Origin: Microbacterium timonense
Lineage (GTDB): Bacteria; Actinomycetota; Actinomycetes; Actinomycetales; Microbacteriaceae
DNA: 64,000 bases
Direction: 5' to 3'
NCBI RefSeq assembly: GCF_900292075.1
Contig: NZ_OLMV01000005.1
Span: 186,001 to 250,000, forward strand
The translations under genes were made by a program, and so were the position numbers. The notes beneath the pieces are model-generated. The model was not told the DNA's origin. It saw only the letters and a program-made list of their open reading frames with translations, and made no database searches. This document shows, one piece after another, positions 52,898-60,750 of this stretch; the first letter of the stretch is position 1; each line of letters opens with the position of its first letter.

Positions 52898-54656
52898 CAC
52901 GGCGCTGCCGGTCGCCGGAGGCGACAGGATCCGCGAGGTCGCTCGCGGCCTCGTGCGACGCCACCGCGGCGAGCTGCTCCTGGTGATCGCGCTGCACGCG
53001 GCTGCCGCTCTGGCGGGTCTGGTCGGCCCGTGGGTCATCGGTCGCATGATCGACGCGCTGTCGTCGGGCACCGCCGGCATGACCACGATCGACCTCATGT
53101 TCGCGGCACTGGCGGGCGCGGTCGTCGCCCAGGCGCTCGTGACCCGGTTCGCGCAGCTCTGGTCGCTGCGCCTCGGGGAATCCGTGTTCGCCAAGCTGCG
53201 CGAGGACTTCTTGGCCACGGTGACCTCGCTGCCGCTGGCGGTGGTCGAGCGGGCCGGCACCGGGGACCTGCTCTCACGCACCACGAGCGATGTCGACGCC
53301 GTCGCGCAGACGGTGCGGTTCGGCGTGCCCCGGATCCTCGTGACCGGCATGACGGTGATCCTCACCCTCGGCGCGGCGTTCATCATCAACCCGCTCGTGG
53401 CACCCGCCATCCTCGCCGGCGTGCCGCTCATCGCCCTCAGCAGCCGTTGGTACCTCAAGAGGTCCGGCCCGGGCTACCGTCGCCAGCTCGCTTCGTACGG
53501 GCGCCTGGTCGGGGTCGTCAACGAGACCGTCGAGGGTGCGCGGACCATCGACGCACTCGATCTCGCCCCCGTGCAGCGGGTGAAGATCGACCGCGCGCTC
53601 GCAGCGCGCAACGCGGCGGAGCGGTACACGCTCGGCCTGCGCAGCGTCTGGTATCCGCTGACCACCCTCGGCTTCCTCCTCCCCGTGATCGCTGTCCTGC
53701 TGTGGGGCGCGTACCTGTCGGGGCAGGGATTGGCCACCGTGGGCGATGTCACCTCGATCGCCCTCTATGCGATGCAGCTCACCGGTCCCGTCGAAGAGCT
53801 CGTCAACTGGATGGACCGGCTGCAGGTCGGTTCCACGGCGCTGGCGCGGATCGTGGGCGTGGCCGAGGTGCCCACCGACCGGCCCGGTGCCGACGAGACG
53901 CCGGACGGTGCGCAACTGGAGGCGCGCGGCATCCGCTTCTCGTATCGCGAGGGTGTCGACGTGCTGCGCGATGTGGACCTCGTGCCGCGCCTCGGAGAGC
54001 GGATCGCGATCGTCGGCCCGTCGGGGTCGGGCAAGTCGACGCTCGCGCGGCTGCTCACCGGCATCACGGCGCCCTCCGCCGGCACGGTGCGGGTCGGTGG
54101 CGCCGACGTCATGCGCATTCCGCTGGATGTGCTGCGCCAGCATGTCGCGCTGGTCTCACAGGAGCATCACGTGTTCGTCGGGACACTCGCCGACAACCTT
54201 CGCCTCGCGGCCCCGGACGCCCGCGACAGCGAATTGGAGGAGGCGCTCGAGGCTGTCGGTGCGCTGCGCTGGGTGCGCGCGATGCCGGACGGGGTGGACA
54301 CCGTCGTCGGCTCCGGCGGTGTGGTGCTGACCCCCGCGCAGGCGCAGCAGGTCGCGCTGGCCCGGCTCGTGCTGCTGGACCCCGACACGCTCGTGCTCGA
54401 CGAGGCGACGTCGCTGCTTGACCCCCGCGCCGCGCGCGGTCTCGAACAGTCGCTCGACCGCGTGCTCGAGGGGCGCACCGTCATCGCGATCGCCCACCGG
54501 CTGCACACGGCGCGGGATGCCGACCGCATCATCGTGATGCGCGACGGGCGGATCGTGGAGTCGGGCACCCACGACGAGCTCATCGCGATGGGAGGCGAGT
54601 ACGGCGCACTGTGGCGGTCGTGGCAGGCGGAGTCGGCCGACGACCCCGGCGCCTGA
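52890..54656 (+). CDS. ABC exporter half-transporter, ATPase-competent partner
   Basis: 588 residues with the same layout. Walker A is intact ('GPSGSGKST', about residue 373), the Q-loop is 'ALVSQEHHVF' and Walker B with catalytic Glu is 'TLVLDEATSLLD', but the signature is replaced by 'LTPAQAQQVALARL'. Together with the upstream subunit, one composite ATP site (Walker A here, LSGGQ there) is complete and the other is dead on both sides. Heterodimeric exporters of this kind export peptides, drugs or lipids. The pair follows the GH38-type gene and ends at a bidirectional terminator. Confidence 0.88.
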   Translation: MTDTALPVAGGDRIREVARGLVRRHRGELLLVIALHAAAALAGLVGPWVIGRMIDALSSGTAGMTTIDLMFAALAGAVVAQALVTRFAQLWSLRLGESVFAKLREDFLATVTSLPLAVVERAGTGDLLSRTTSDVDAVAQTVRFGVPRILVTGMTVILTLGAAFIINPLVAPAILAGVPLIALSSRWYLKRSGPGYRRQLASYGRLVGVVNETVEGARTIDALDLAPVQRVKIDRALAARNAAERYTLGLRSVWYPLTTLGFLLPVIAVLLWGAYLSGQGLATVGDVTSIALYAMQLTGPVEELVNWMDRLQVGSTALARIVGVAEVPTDRPGADETPDGAQLEARGIRFSYREGVDVLRDVDLVPRLGERIAIVGPSGSGKSTLARLLTGITAPSAGTVRVGGADVMRIPLDVLRQHVALVSQEHHVFVGTLADNLRLAAPDARDSELEEALEAVGALRWVRAMPDGVDTVVGSGGVVLTPAQAQQVALARLVLLDPDTLVLDEATSLLDPRAARGLEQSLDRVLEGRTVIAIAHRLHTARDADRIIVMRDGRIVESGTHDELIAMGGEYGALWRSWQAESADDPGA

Positions 54657-54663
54657 CGCCGCG

Positions 54664-54720
54664 CCGCGGCATCCGCTCAGCCGAAGGCGCCCGAGGCCTC
54701 TCGCCCAGCGGACGCCGCGG
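54664..54720. terminator. Bidirectional terminator between convergent exporter and GH2 genes
   Basis: CCGCGGCATCCGCT (54664-54677) pairs with AGCGGACGCCGCGG (54707-54720): 13 Watson-Crick pairs and one wobble or mismatch over 14, loop 29 nt. It starts 7 nt after one stop and ends 3 nt before the other. Confidence 0.72.
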
Positions 54721-54723
54721 TCC

Positions 54724-57306
54724 TCATCGGGTGGTGCTCCGTTCCGTCGGGGTGAGCGTGAGGGGGCGCAGATTCCAGCCGTCGAGGGTGAGCGCACGCG
54801 CATGCGGGGGGACGTCGCGCCACCGCACACACAGCGTGCGGGATTCGCCGGACAGCAGCGGTCGGGGGTCATCGTGCAGGATGAGCCGGCCGGGGGAGCC
54901 CCACGGACGCGCGTCGTGGATGACGGGCCCGATGAGCGCGCCGCCGCCCCGGTGCGTCAGCTGGATCCGCCATCGATCGCCGTCCTCGTGCACCTTTGCG
55001 CTCACGTCGGCGGCAGGCAGGTCGAGGAGCGGGGTGAGGTCCGCTCCGAGCGAGGCGACGGTGCGCTCGAGATCGAGGAGCGAGCCGTCGGAGGTGACCC
55101 ACTCCGCCTCCCACATCACGATGCCGGCGGCGGCAGGGCGTGCGGCGGTCCACGCGACCGCAGCGCTCGGCACGGTCACCGTGTCGAGCTCTGGGGAGGA
55201 GACCTCGTCGAGCATGGTGCCGGCCGCATCGCGGAGCCGCAGGTGCACGCGGGACCCGGCGGGCACCTCTTGCTCGCTCCACACCCACGCCTCAGAGGCG
55301 AGCTCGCTGTGCCCGTCCCAGGCGGCACGGGGAGTCCGCACGGTCACACGGGTGGGCCCGAACGCACGGCGAGCCGCGTGGAGGGCGGGCTTGGCCTCAC
55401 CCGACCACTCGACGACGCTCGTGCACCACGCGTTGGGGAAGCTCTCGGCCAGCTGCCACGGCAGCACCAGGCTGCAGCGTGGCCACCGGCGCCGGTCGGC
55501 CTCGATCGCGTACTGCAGGCCGGTCGTCTGCAGCCACTGGCTGGCCCGCTGCATCAGGTCGAGATCGATGAGGCGTTCGCCGAAGCACGCGGAGACGAGC
55601 TCGGCGTTGTTCCACCATTCGCCGAGGTGCCGGTAGGTCGGATTCGAGCGGTCGGCCGGCCACAGCTCGGCGGGCGGGATGATCGCGCGCAGCGATCGCA
55701 GGCTCGCCATGCCCTCGACGCCGAACTCGGTGTGGGCGAGGTTCGTGCCCGCGTTCGCGAGCGTGTAGTGCTGTTCGAGACCCTGGTGCTCCCACGGGCC
55801 GTGCACGTCATGCTGCCCCTCCGGATCCGCCCGGATGCGATCCAGGCGATGGTGGAAGGTCGGGCCGCTGGGTGAGGTGGGAAGCCACGCGCGGTCGGGG
55901 TCGACGGTGGACAGCGCCTGGCGCAGCGCGGCGAGCACGGGGGAGCGGCGTTCGTCCAGCGGTCCGGCGTCGTCCTCCAGCTCGTTGCCCCCGCACCACA
56001 GGAACAGGCTCGGATGCCGCGTCAGCCGCGCTGCCGCGGCCACCGCCTCTTCGACGGCATGCGAGACGAATTCGGGATCGGACGCGGGCGAGCTCTGCAT
56101 GCCGGAGCTGGACTGGCTGAGATCCTGCCACACCAGGAGGCCGTGCTCGTCGCAGGCGTCGTAGAACTCATCCGACTCCACGAGGCCGCCGCCCCAGACG
56201 CGGAGGATGCGTGCGCCCGAGTCGGCCGCGAGTTCCACCAGGTGACGTGTGCGGGCGGCATCGACGGCCCCGAACATGAGGTCGACGGGCGCCCAGTTCC
56301 ATCCGAGGAGCGGGAAGGTCCGGCCGTTGACGCTGGCCGTGTAACCGAGCGCGCCCGCGGGCGCGCCCTGGTTCGGTGCCAGGCGTGCGTCCCGGAAGCC
56401 GACTCTGAGCTCTCTGGTGTCCGAGCCCGCCGTCACGCGGAGGTCGTAGAGCGTCTGCGGGCCCATGCCCGCCGGCCACCACAAGTCCACGTTGCGCAGC
56501 TCGAGGACGACGCGCGCGGCGCCGCCGGACACCGGCGCGCTCGCGCTGCCGACGACGGCCCCGTCGCGGCTGAGCTCCGCGGTCGCCGGAGGTGCGGCAT
56601 CCGATCCTGCGCCGGCGTCGACCAGGACATCCACGACGACGGTGCCACGGCGCTCGACTAGATCAACCGCGGTGCGCGCGCTGACGGAGCTGAGGGCAGC
56701 CGCACCGATCACCAGCCGGGCGCTGCGCCAGATTCCCTGATGCCGCAGCCGCGGTGCGAAGTCCCAGCCGCTGCCCACGCGCGGCGCGAGGCGGCGGACC
56801 CGTTCGGTGCGCCCGACCTGCGGCTCGGTGTCCAGCGCGGGCAGCACGACGACCGAGAGCGTGTGATCGCGCTCGCGGACCCGCTCGTCCCCGGCGCGGG
56901 CGAGCCGGAGCCACGCCGGCCGGTTGAGCCCGTCGAGGGTGCCGATCTCCTCACCGTCCCAGAAGATGCGGCCTCCCGGGTCGATGCCGTCGAACGCCAC
57001 CCAGACGTCATCGTCCGCGTCAAGCGGTGGAAGCTCCACGAGCCGGCGATAGACCCAGTGCCGGTCGGCGACCCACTCGGCGTCACGACTGCGCCGCCCG
57101 TATCGCGGTTCGCGCACCTCGCCGGCGCGCACGAGGTCGTCGAGCACGGACCCGGGCACGCGGCCGTCGAGCCAGGCGTTCGCGCCTGCTGCCCGCGTGA
57201 CGCTGTTGCGCCGGTCGACCGGTTTGGAGACGTACCACTCCCACGTGTCGCCGAGCGCCTCGCGGAACTCCCAGTCGTCGCCGTCGAGTGTGAGGATCCG
57301 GGTCAC
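54724..57306 (-). CDS. GH2 beta-mannosidase-like glycoside hydrolase
   Basis: 860 residues. The N-terminal sugar-binding and Ig-like domains ('VPGSVLDDLV', 'HWVYRR', 'FDGIDPGGRIFWDG') match beta-mannosidases rather than LacZ. The barrel has 'ILRVWGGGLVESDEFYDACDE', shortened here to its key residues W-G-G-G and D-x-C-D-E, then acid/base Glu in 'WCGGNELED' and nucleophile Glu in 'HTEFGVEG'. No signal peptide. It would remove the beta-linked mannose of an N-glycan core or mannan. GTG at 57306 is chosen over an ATG at 57342, which lies inside operator site 6; there is no Shine-Dalgarno, so the mRNA may be leaderless. Confidence 0.88.
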   Translation of the reverse strand: MTRILTLDGDDWEFREALGDTWEWYVSKPVDRRNSVTRAAGANAWLDGRVPGSVLDDLVRAGEVREPRYGRRSRDAEWVADRHWVYRRLVELPPLDADDDVWVAFDGIDPGGRIFWDGEEIGTLDGLNRPAWLRLARAGDERVRERDHTLSVVVLPALDTEPQVGRTERVRRLAPRVGSGWDFAPRLRHQGIWRSARLVIGAAALSSVSARTAVDLVERRGTVVVDVLVDAGAGSDAAPPATAELSRDGAVVGSASAPVSGGAARVVLELRNVDLWWPAGMGPQTLYDLRVTAGSDTRELRVGFRDARLAPNQGAPAGALGYTASVNGRTFPLLGWNWAPVDLMFGAVDAARTRHLVELAADSGARILRVWGGGLVESDEFYDACDEHGLLVWQDLSQSSSGMQSSPASDPEFVSHAVEEAVAAAARLTRHPSLFLWCGGNELEDDAGPLDERRSPVLAALRQALSTVDPDRAWLPTSPSGPTFHHRLDRIRADPEGQHDVHGPWEHQGLEQHYTLANAGTNLAHTEFGVEGMASLRSLRAIIPPAELWPADRSNPTYRHLGEWWNNAELVSACFGERLIDLDLMQRASQWLQTTGLQYAIEADRRRWPRCSLVLPWQLAESFPNAWCTSVVEWSGEAKPALHAARRAFGPTRVTVRTPRAAWDGHSELASEAWVWSEQEVPAGSRVHLRLRDAAGTMLDEVSSPELDTVTVPSAAVAWTAARPAAAGIVMWEAEWVTSDGSLLDLERTVASLGADLTPLLDLPAADVSAKVHEDGDRWRIQLTHRGGGALIGPVIHDARPWGSPGRLILHDDPRPLLSGESRTLCVRWRDVPPHARALTLDGWNLRPLTLTPTERSTTR

Positions 57307-57324
57307 CCGTCGAGTCTGCCGCAA

Positions 57325-57344
57325 ATGTGGGATCGATGCCACAC
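57325..57344. promoter_or_regulatory. LacI-type operator, site 6
   Basis: ATGTGGGATCGATGCCACAC lies 18 nt upstream of the GH2 start on the other strand and 53 nt before the leader peptide of the divergent resistance operon. Confidence 0.75.
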
Positions 57345-57397
57345 ATGCTCACGGTGCTGACGATCGTGTGGGCGAGGAGGCTGGTACGGTGGACCGC

Positions 57398-57427
57398 GTG
57401 GAACTGACCGAGGTAGACAGACCCTAG
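57398..57427 (+). CDS. Putative nine-codon leader peptide of the resistance operon
   Basis: GTG GAA CTG ... CCC TAG encodes MELTEVDRP. A GAGGAGG run lies 17-25 nt upstream, and a TACGGT hexamer (57385-57390) that could be a -10 precedes it; if so the message would start very close to the GTG. The stop codon overlaps the left arm of a stable hairpin, the arrangement expected of a ribosome-stalling attenuator. Candidate only. Confidence 0.45.
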   Translation: MELTEVDRP

Positions 57428-57447
57428 TCACCGAACTGTCGGTGACT
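57426..57447 (+). promoter_or_regulatory. Hairpin at the end of the leader peptide (candidate attenuator)
   Basis: AGTCACCGA and TCGGTGACT form a perfect 9-bp stem with loop ACTG; the leader stop codon TAG lies at the 5' foot (57425-57427). A ribosome held on the leader would cover this arm and change the fold. Confidence 0.55.
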
Positions 57448-57962
57448 CTCGCGCCTTCGGAATCGCCCGTCTCGGCGAGTCTTCGTACGCTCGACACGTT
57501 CGCGCGCGTCCGCCCGCTCTCGGGCGTCGATGTCGCGTGAATCGCACCGGCATGTTCGCACCCACCGACCTCGGTCCCCGAGCGCATGATCGCGCACGGC
57601 GATTCCGCCTTCCGGTGCCTCGCCACGTTCGTGACAGCTGAGCAGACTCTCCACCTCTTCGTGGCGGGGTGCACGTTGTTTCCGCTGGGCGATTTCCCGC
57701 ACGTCCGCACATGACCGCCCCGGGGTCGGTTGTCCCGCCAGTTCCGCTGGCTCTTCAACCTGCTCACGAAAGGCATTGCCATGCAGCACCGCACTTCCCG
57801 TTCTCGCACACGTCGACGTCCCGCCCGCGGGAAGATCGACGCTCCCGCGTGCCGCACCTTCACCGACCCCGACCGTGGAAGGAGCACGCCTGCGCACCGC
57901 GAACGCCGGCGATGCGACGTCTCCCGCGGTCGTGTGGCTTGGTCCATGTCCGGCGGTGACAC
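57428..57962 (+). other. Long 5' leader region of the resistance operon
   Basis: About 535 bp separate the nine-codon leader from the methylase gene. Besides the first hairpin it holds a bulged hairpin at 57713-57730 (ACCGCCCC with GGGG-TCGGT) and CGCGGGA/TCCCGCG arms at 57826-57849. The base composition is less biased than in the surrounding genes. The last third contains a 61-codon frame listed separately. No larger gene is supported on either strand. Confidence 0.5.
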
Positions 57963-57966
57963 ATGA
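57781..57966 (+). CDS. Possible 61-residue Arg-rich protein coupled to the methylase gene
   Basis: ATG at 57781 has AAAGG 7 nt upstream. The frame begins MQHRTSRSRTRRRPARGK, is strongly basic in its first third, and ends at TGA 57964-57966, overlapping the methylase ATG as ATGA. That overlap, found throughout this window for real gene pairs, is the main support. A TTG at 57730 would extend it by 17 residues with 'FRWLFNLL'. It may be a second leader that couples translation. No known family recognised. Confidence 0.42.
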   Translation: MQHRTSRSRTRRRPARGKIDAPACRTFTDPDRGRSTPAHRERRRCDVSRGRVAWSMSGGDT

Positions 57967-59081
57967 ACCCGACCCTGACGACACGGAGTCGGTGGATGCG
58001 CATCCGTGAGCACCTCGCGCAGGCCGGCGAGCCGGCGTTCCGGTTCCGTCAGCTGGTCGCCGCTTGGCAGGCTTCGACTGCCGAGACCTTCGCGGACGTC
58101 TCTGCGCTTCCGGCGCGGCTTCGGGGGGAGCTCGCCGAGCGCTTCGGTCCCCGACTGCACCCCCTGACGCTGATGCACGTGCAGCGAGACGAGCAGGTGG
58201 AGAAGGTGCTGTTCGTCTCAGACAGCGGGGCACGCATCGAGACCGTCGTGTCGCACTATCGAGCGGGGTGGGACTCCATGTGCATCTCCTCTCAGGCTGG
58301 ATGTGGCCTGGGGTGCACGTTCTGCGCCACAGGCGCGGTCGGTCTGATCCGAAATCTCACGGCGGACGAGATCGTCGCTCAGGTCATGCACCCGTGGTGG
58401 AGGCGGGCAGGGCAGCCGCGACCGGCGAGCGTCGCGTTCATGGGCATGGGCGAAGCCCTCGCCAACCCGCACGTGTTCGACGCGCTGAGACTGCTCACCG
58501 ATGATGCGTACGCGGGCATGTCGGCCCGCCGCATCACGATGTCCACGGTCGGGTTCGCGCCGAACCTGGAACGCCTCGTGTCCGAGTACCCGCAGGTGAC
58601 GGTCACACTCTCGGTGCACTCGCCGTTCCCGCGAGAACGCGCAGGCATCATCCCGCTCGAGGAGCGGTTCCCGCTCGGGCAGAGCCTCGAAATCCTCGAC
58701 CGGCACGCCGCGACGAATCGCCGAAAGGTCTACCTCGCCTATCTCCTCATCGCCGGCATGAACGACAGCGATGAGCACCTCGCCACCCTCGCCGCTCTGA
58801 TTCGCCGCCGCTCCCGACCCGAGCTGTTCCACGTCAGTGTCATCCGATACAACGAGGCGGTCGGTGCTGCTCGGCAATATCGTGCTCCGTCCTCCACGCG
58901 CGTCGAAGAGTTCGTCCGCGGATTGACCGCCAGTGGCATCCGCGCGACCAGACGACGTCAGCTTGGCGGTCGGATCGATGCCGCCTGCGGGCAGCTGCAC
59001 GCGAAGTACCTCACAGCACCGTCCGCGGGTACCGCTCCTCGCGGCTCGGATCTCATCCCCGTCACGCCGGTCGGCCGTTGA
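57963..59081 (+). CDS. Radical-SAM 23S rRNA adenine-2503 methyltransferase, Cfr/RlmN family
   Basis: 372 residues. The cluster motif is Cx3Cx2C at about residues 114, 118 and 121 ('CGLGCTFC'), preceded by 'CISSQAG' and followed by 'ATGAVGLIRNLTADEI', close to the Cfr pattern 'GLxxNLTADEI'. 'GMGEALANP' is the SAM-binding GGE-like strand and 'IDAACGQL' near the end carries the catalytic cysteine (about 342). RlmN methylates C2 of A2503 as housekeeping; Cfr methylates C8 and gives resistance to several peptidyl-transferase drugs. The adjacent ABC-F gene and the long leader favour a resistance role, but RlmN cannot be excluded by eye. Confidence 0.82.
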   Translation: MNPTLTTRSRWMRIREHLAQAGEPAFRFRQLVAAWQASTAETFADVSALPARLRGELAERFGPRLHPLTLMHVQRDEQVEKVLFVSDSGARIETVVSHYRAGWDSMCISSQAGCGLGCTFCATGAVGLIRNLTADEIVAQVMHPWWRRAGQPRPASVAFMGMGEALANPHVFDALRLLTDDAYAGMSARRITMSTVGFAPNLERLVSEYPQVTVTLSVHSPFPRERAGIIPLEERFPLGQSLEILDRHAATNRRKVYLAYLLIAGMNDSDEHLATLAALIRRRSRPELFHVSVIRYNEAVGAARQYRAPSSTRVEEFVRGLTASGIRATRRRQLGGRIDAACGQLHAKYLTAPSAGTAPRGSDLIPVTPVGR

Positions 59082-59102
59082 CCCCGAGAAAGAAGCACTG
59101 CC

Positions 59103-60716
59103 ATGTCTATGAAATCCGCCATCACGCTGCGCGATCTGACCTTCGAGTGGCCGGACGGGACGGTTGCCCTGGCCGGCGTCACCGGAACCTTCGGCGACGG
59201 ACGCACGGGCTTGATCGGCCCCAACGGAGCCGGCAAGTCGACCCTGCTGCGCCTCATCGCCGGCGACCTCCAGCCCACGGCCGGCCACATCCAGACCAGC
59301 GGCCAAGTCGGCTATCTTCCGCAGAACCTGACTCTTCGACGGGACGTCACGATCGCCGAGCTGCTCGGCATCCGGGTGATCCTCGACGCGATGAAGGCGA
59401 TCGAGTCCGGCGACGTGAATCAACGGCACTTCGACGCGATCGGCGACGACTGGGACATCGAGTCGCGCGCCGACGAAGCACTGCACCAGATCGGGTTCTC
59501 GGCTGACGACCTGGATCGCCGTGTCGCCGAGCTCTCCGGAGGGGAGAGCATGCTCATCGCCATCACCGGGCTGCGCGTCCGGCGCACGCCGATCACGCTG
59601 TTGGACGAGCCCACCAACAACCTCGATCGCGCCACGCGGGCGACGCTGGCCGAGTTCGTCGATCAATGGCCGGGCACGCTGGTCGTCGTCAGTCACGACC
59701 TCGAGCTGCTGGAGCACATGGACGCCATCACCGAAATCTACGGTGGCAGTCTCGAGACGTTCGGCGGCCCCTACAGCGCGTGGAAGGAACATCGGCAGCA
59801 GGAGCAGGCGGCTGCTGTTCAGGCCGCTCGCTCCGCTCAGCAGGCGCTCAAGGTGGAGAAGCGGCAGCGCATCGAAACGGAGACCAAGCTCGCGCGCCGC
59901 GAGCGGACCGGGAAGAAGGCCCAGAAGGACGGCGGCATCCCGAAGATCCTCGCCGGCAACCGCGCCAGCAGAGCGCAAGCGTCGGCCGGGTCGTTGCGGT
60001 CCACTCTGGACAGCAACGTGGATTCCGCGCAGGCGGCTGTCGACGTCGCGGACGCCCGCGTGCGGGTCGAGGAGCACATTCGCCTCGTCCTTCCCGACCC
60101 CGGCGTCCCCCGCGGCCGCCGCATCGCGGAACTCGAGGACGAGGACCTGACGATCGTGATCCAGGGACCGGAACGCGTCGCGCTCATCGGCGCGAACGGC
60201 ACGGGGAAGACCACCCTCATCGAGCAGCTCGTGCGACGCACTGAGCCGGTCGCCGGGCGCCCTCACGGCCGGCTCTTCACAGAACTCGCCGGCTTCCTCC
60301 CGCAGCGCCTCGACGGCCTCGACGAGGATGCCGGCGCGGTGGAGAACGTCCAGGCAGTCGCACCGGGCACACCCGCCCCCACCATCCGCAACCAACTCGC
60401 GCGGCTGCTCCTTCGCGGCGACAGCGTCGACCGCCCGGTCCGTACGCTCTCCGGCGGAGAGCGTTTCCGGGTCTCGCTGGCCCGACTCCTCCTTGCCGAC
60501 CCACCCGCCCAGCTCTTGATCCTGGATGAGCCGACAAACAATCTCGACACCGCCAGCGTCGAACAACTTGCCGAAGCGCTTGACGCGTACCGGGGAGCGC
60601 TCCTGATCGTCAGTCACGACCTTGCGTTCCTGGGCCGCATAGGTGTCAGCACCGTCGTAGAGCTCGACCAGCGTGGTCGGATGCACCAGCACCGGGACCT
60701 GAGCATCGTCACCTGA
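59103..60716 (+). CDS. ABC-F family ribosome-protection ATPase
   Basis: 537 residues with two nucleotide-binding domains and no membrane part. Domain 1: Walker A 'GPNGAGKST', signature 'LSGGESMLIAI', Walker B 'ITLLDEPTNNLD'. Domain 2: Walker A 'GANGTGKTT', signature 'LSGGERFRVSLARLLL', Walker B 'LLILDEPTNNLD'. Between them lies a charged linker (about residues 230-300) with a Gln/Ala/Arg/Lys-rich coiled part, the element that enters the ribosomal exit site in resistance ABC-F proteins. It starts 21 nt after the methylase gene, with GAGAAAGAAG upstream of ATG at 59103. Both products act on the peptidyl-transferase centre. Confidence 0.88.
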   Translation: MSMKSAITLRDLTFEWPDGTVALAGVTGTFGDGRTGLIGPNGAGKSTLLRLIAGDLQPTAGHIQTSGQVGYLPQNLTLRRDVTIAELLGIRVILDAMKAIESGDVNQRHFDAIGDDWDIESRADEALHQIGFSADDLDRRVAELSGGESMLIAITGLRVRRTPITLLDEPTNNLDRATRATLAEFVDQWPGTLVVVSHDLELLEHMDAITEIYGGSLETFGGPYSAWKEHRQQEQAAAVQAARSAQQALKVEKRQRIETETKLARRERTGKKAQKDGGIPKILAGNRASRAQASAGSLRSTLDSNVDSAQAAVDVADARVRVEEHIRLVLPDPGVPRGRRIAELEDEDLTIVIQGPERVALIGANGTGKTTLIEQLVRRTEPVAGRPHGRLFTELAGFLPQRLDGLDEDAGAVENVQAVAPGTPAPTIRNQLARLLLRGDSVDRPVRTLSGGERFRVSLARLLLADPPAQLLILDEPTNNLDTASVEQLAEALDAYRGALLIVSHDLAFLGRIGVSTVVELDQRGRMHQHRDLSIVT

Positions 60717-60750
60717 GGGGCGAGGCCGCAACACCTCGTCGGCGGTGCGC

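Noticed and set aside
57357..57390. CTGACG/TACGGT pair as a complete promoter of the resistance operon
   Set aside because: The 22-nt spacing is too long for a normal sigma-70-type promoter; only the -10-like hexamer is retained as a possibility.
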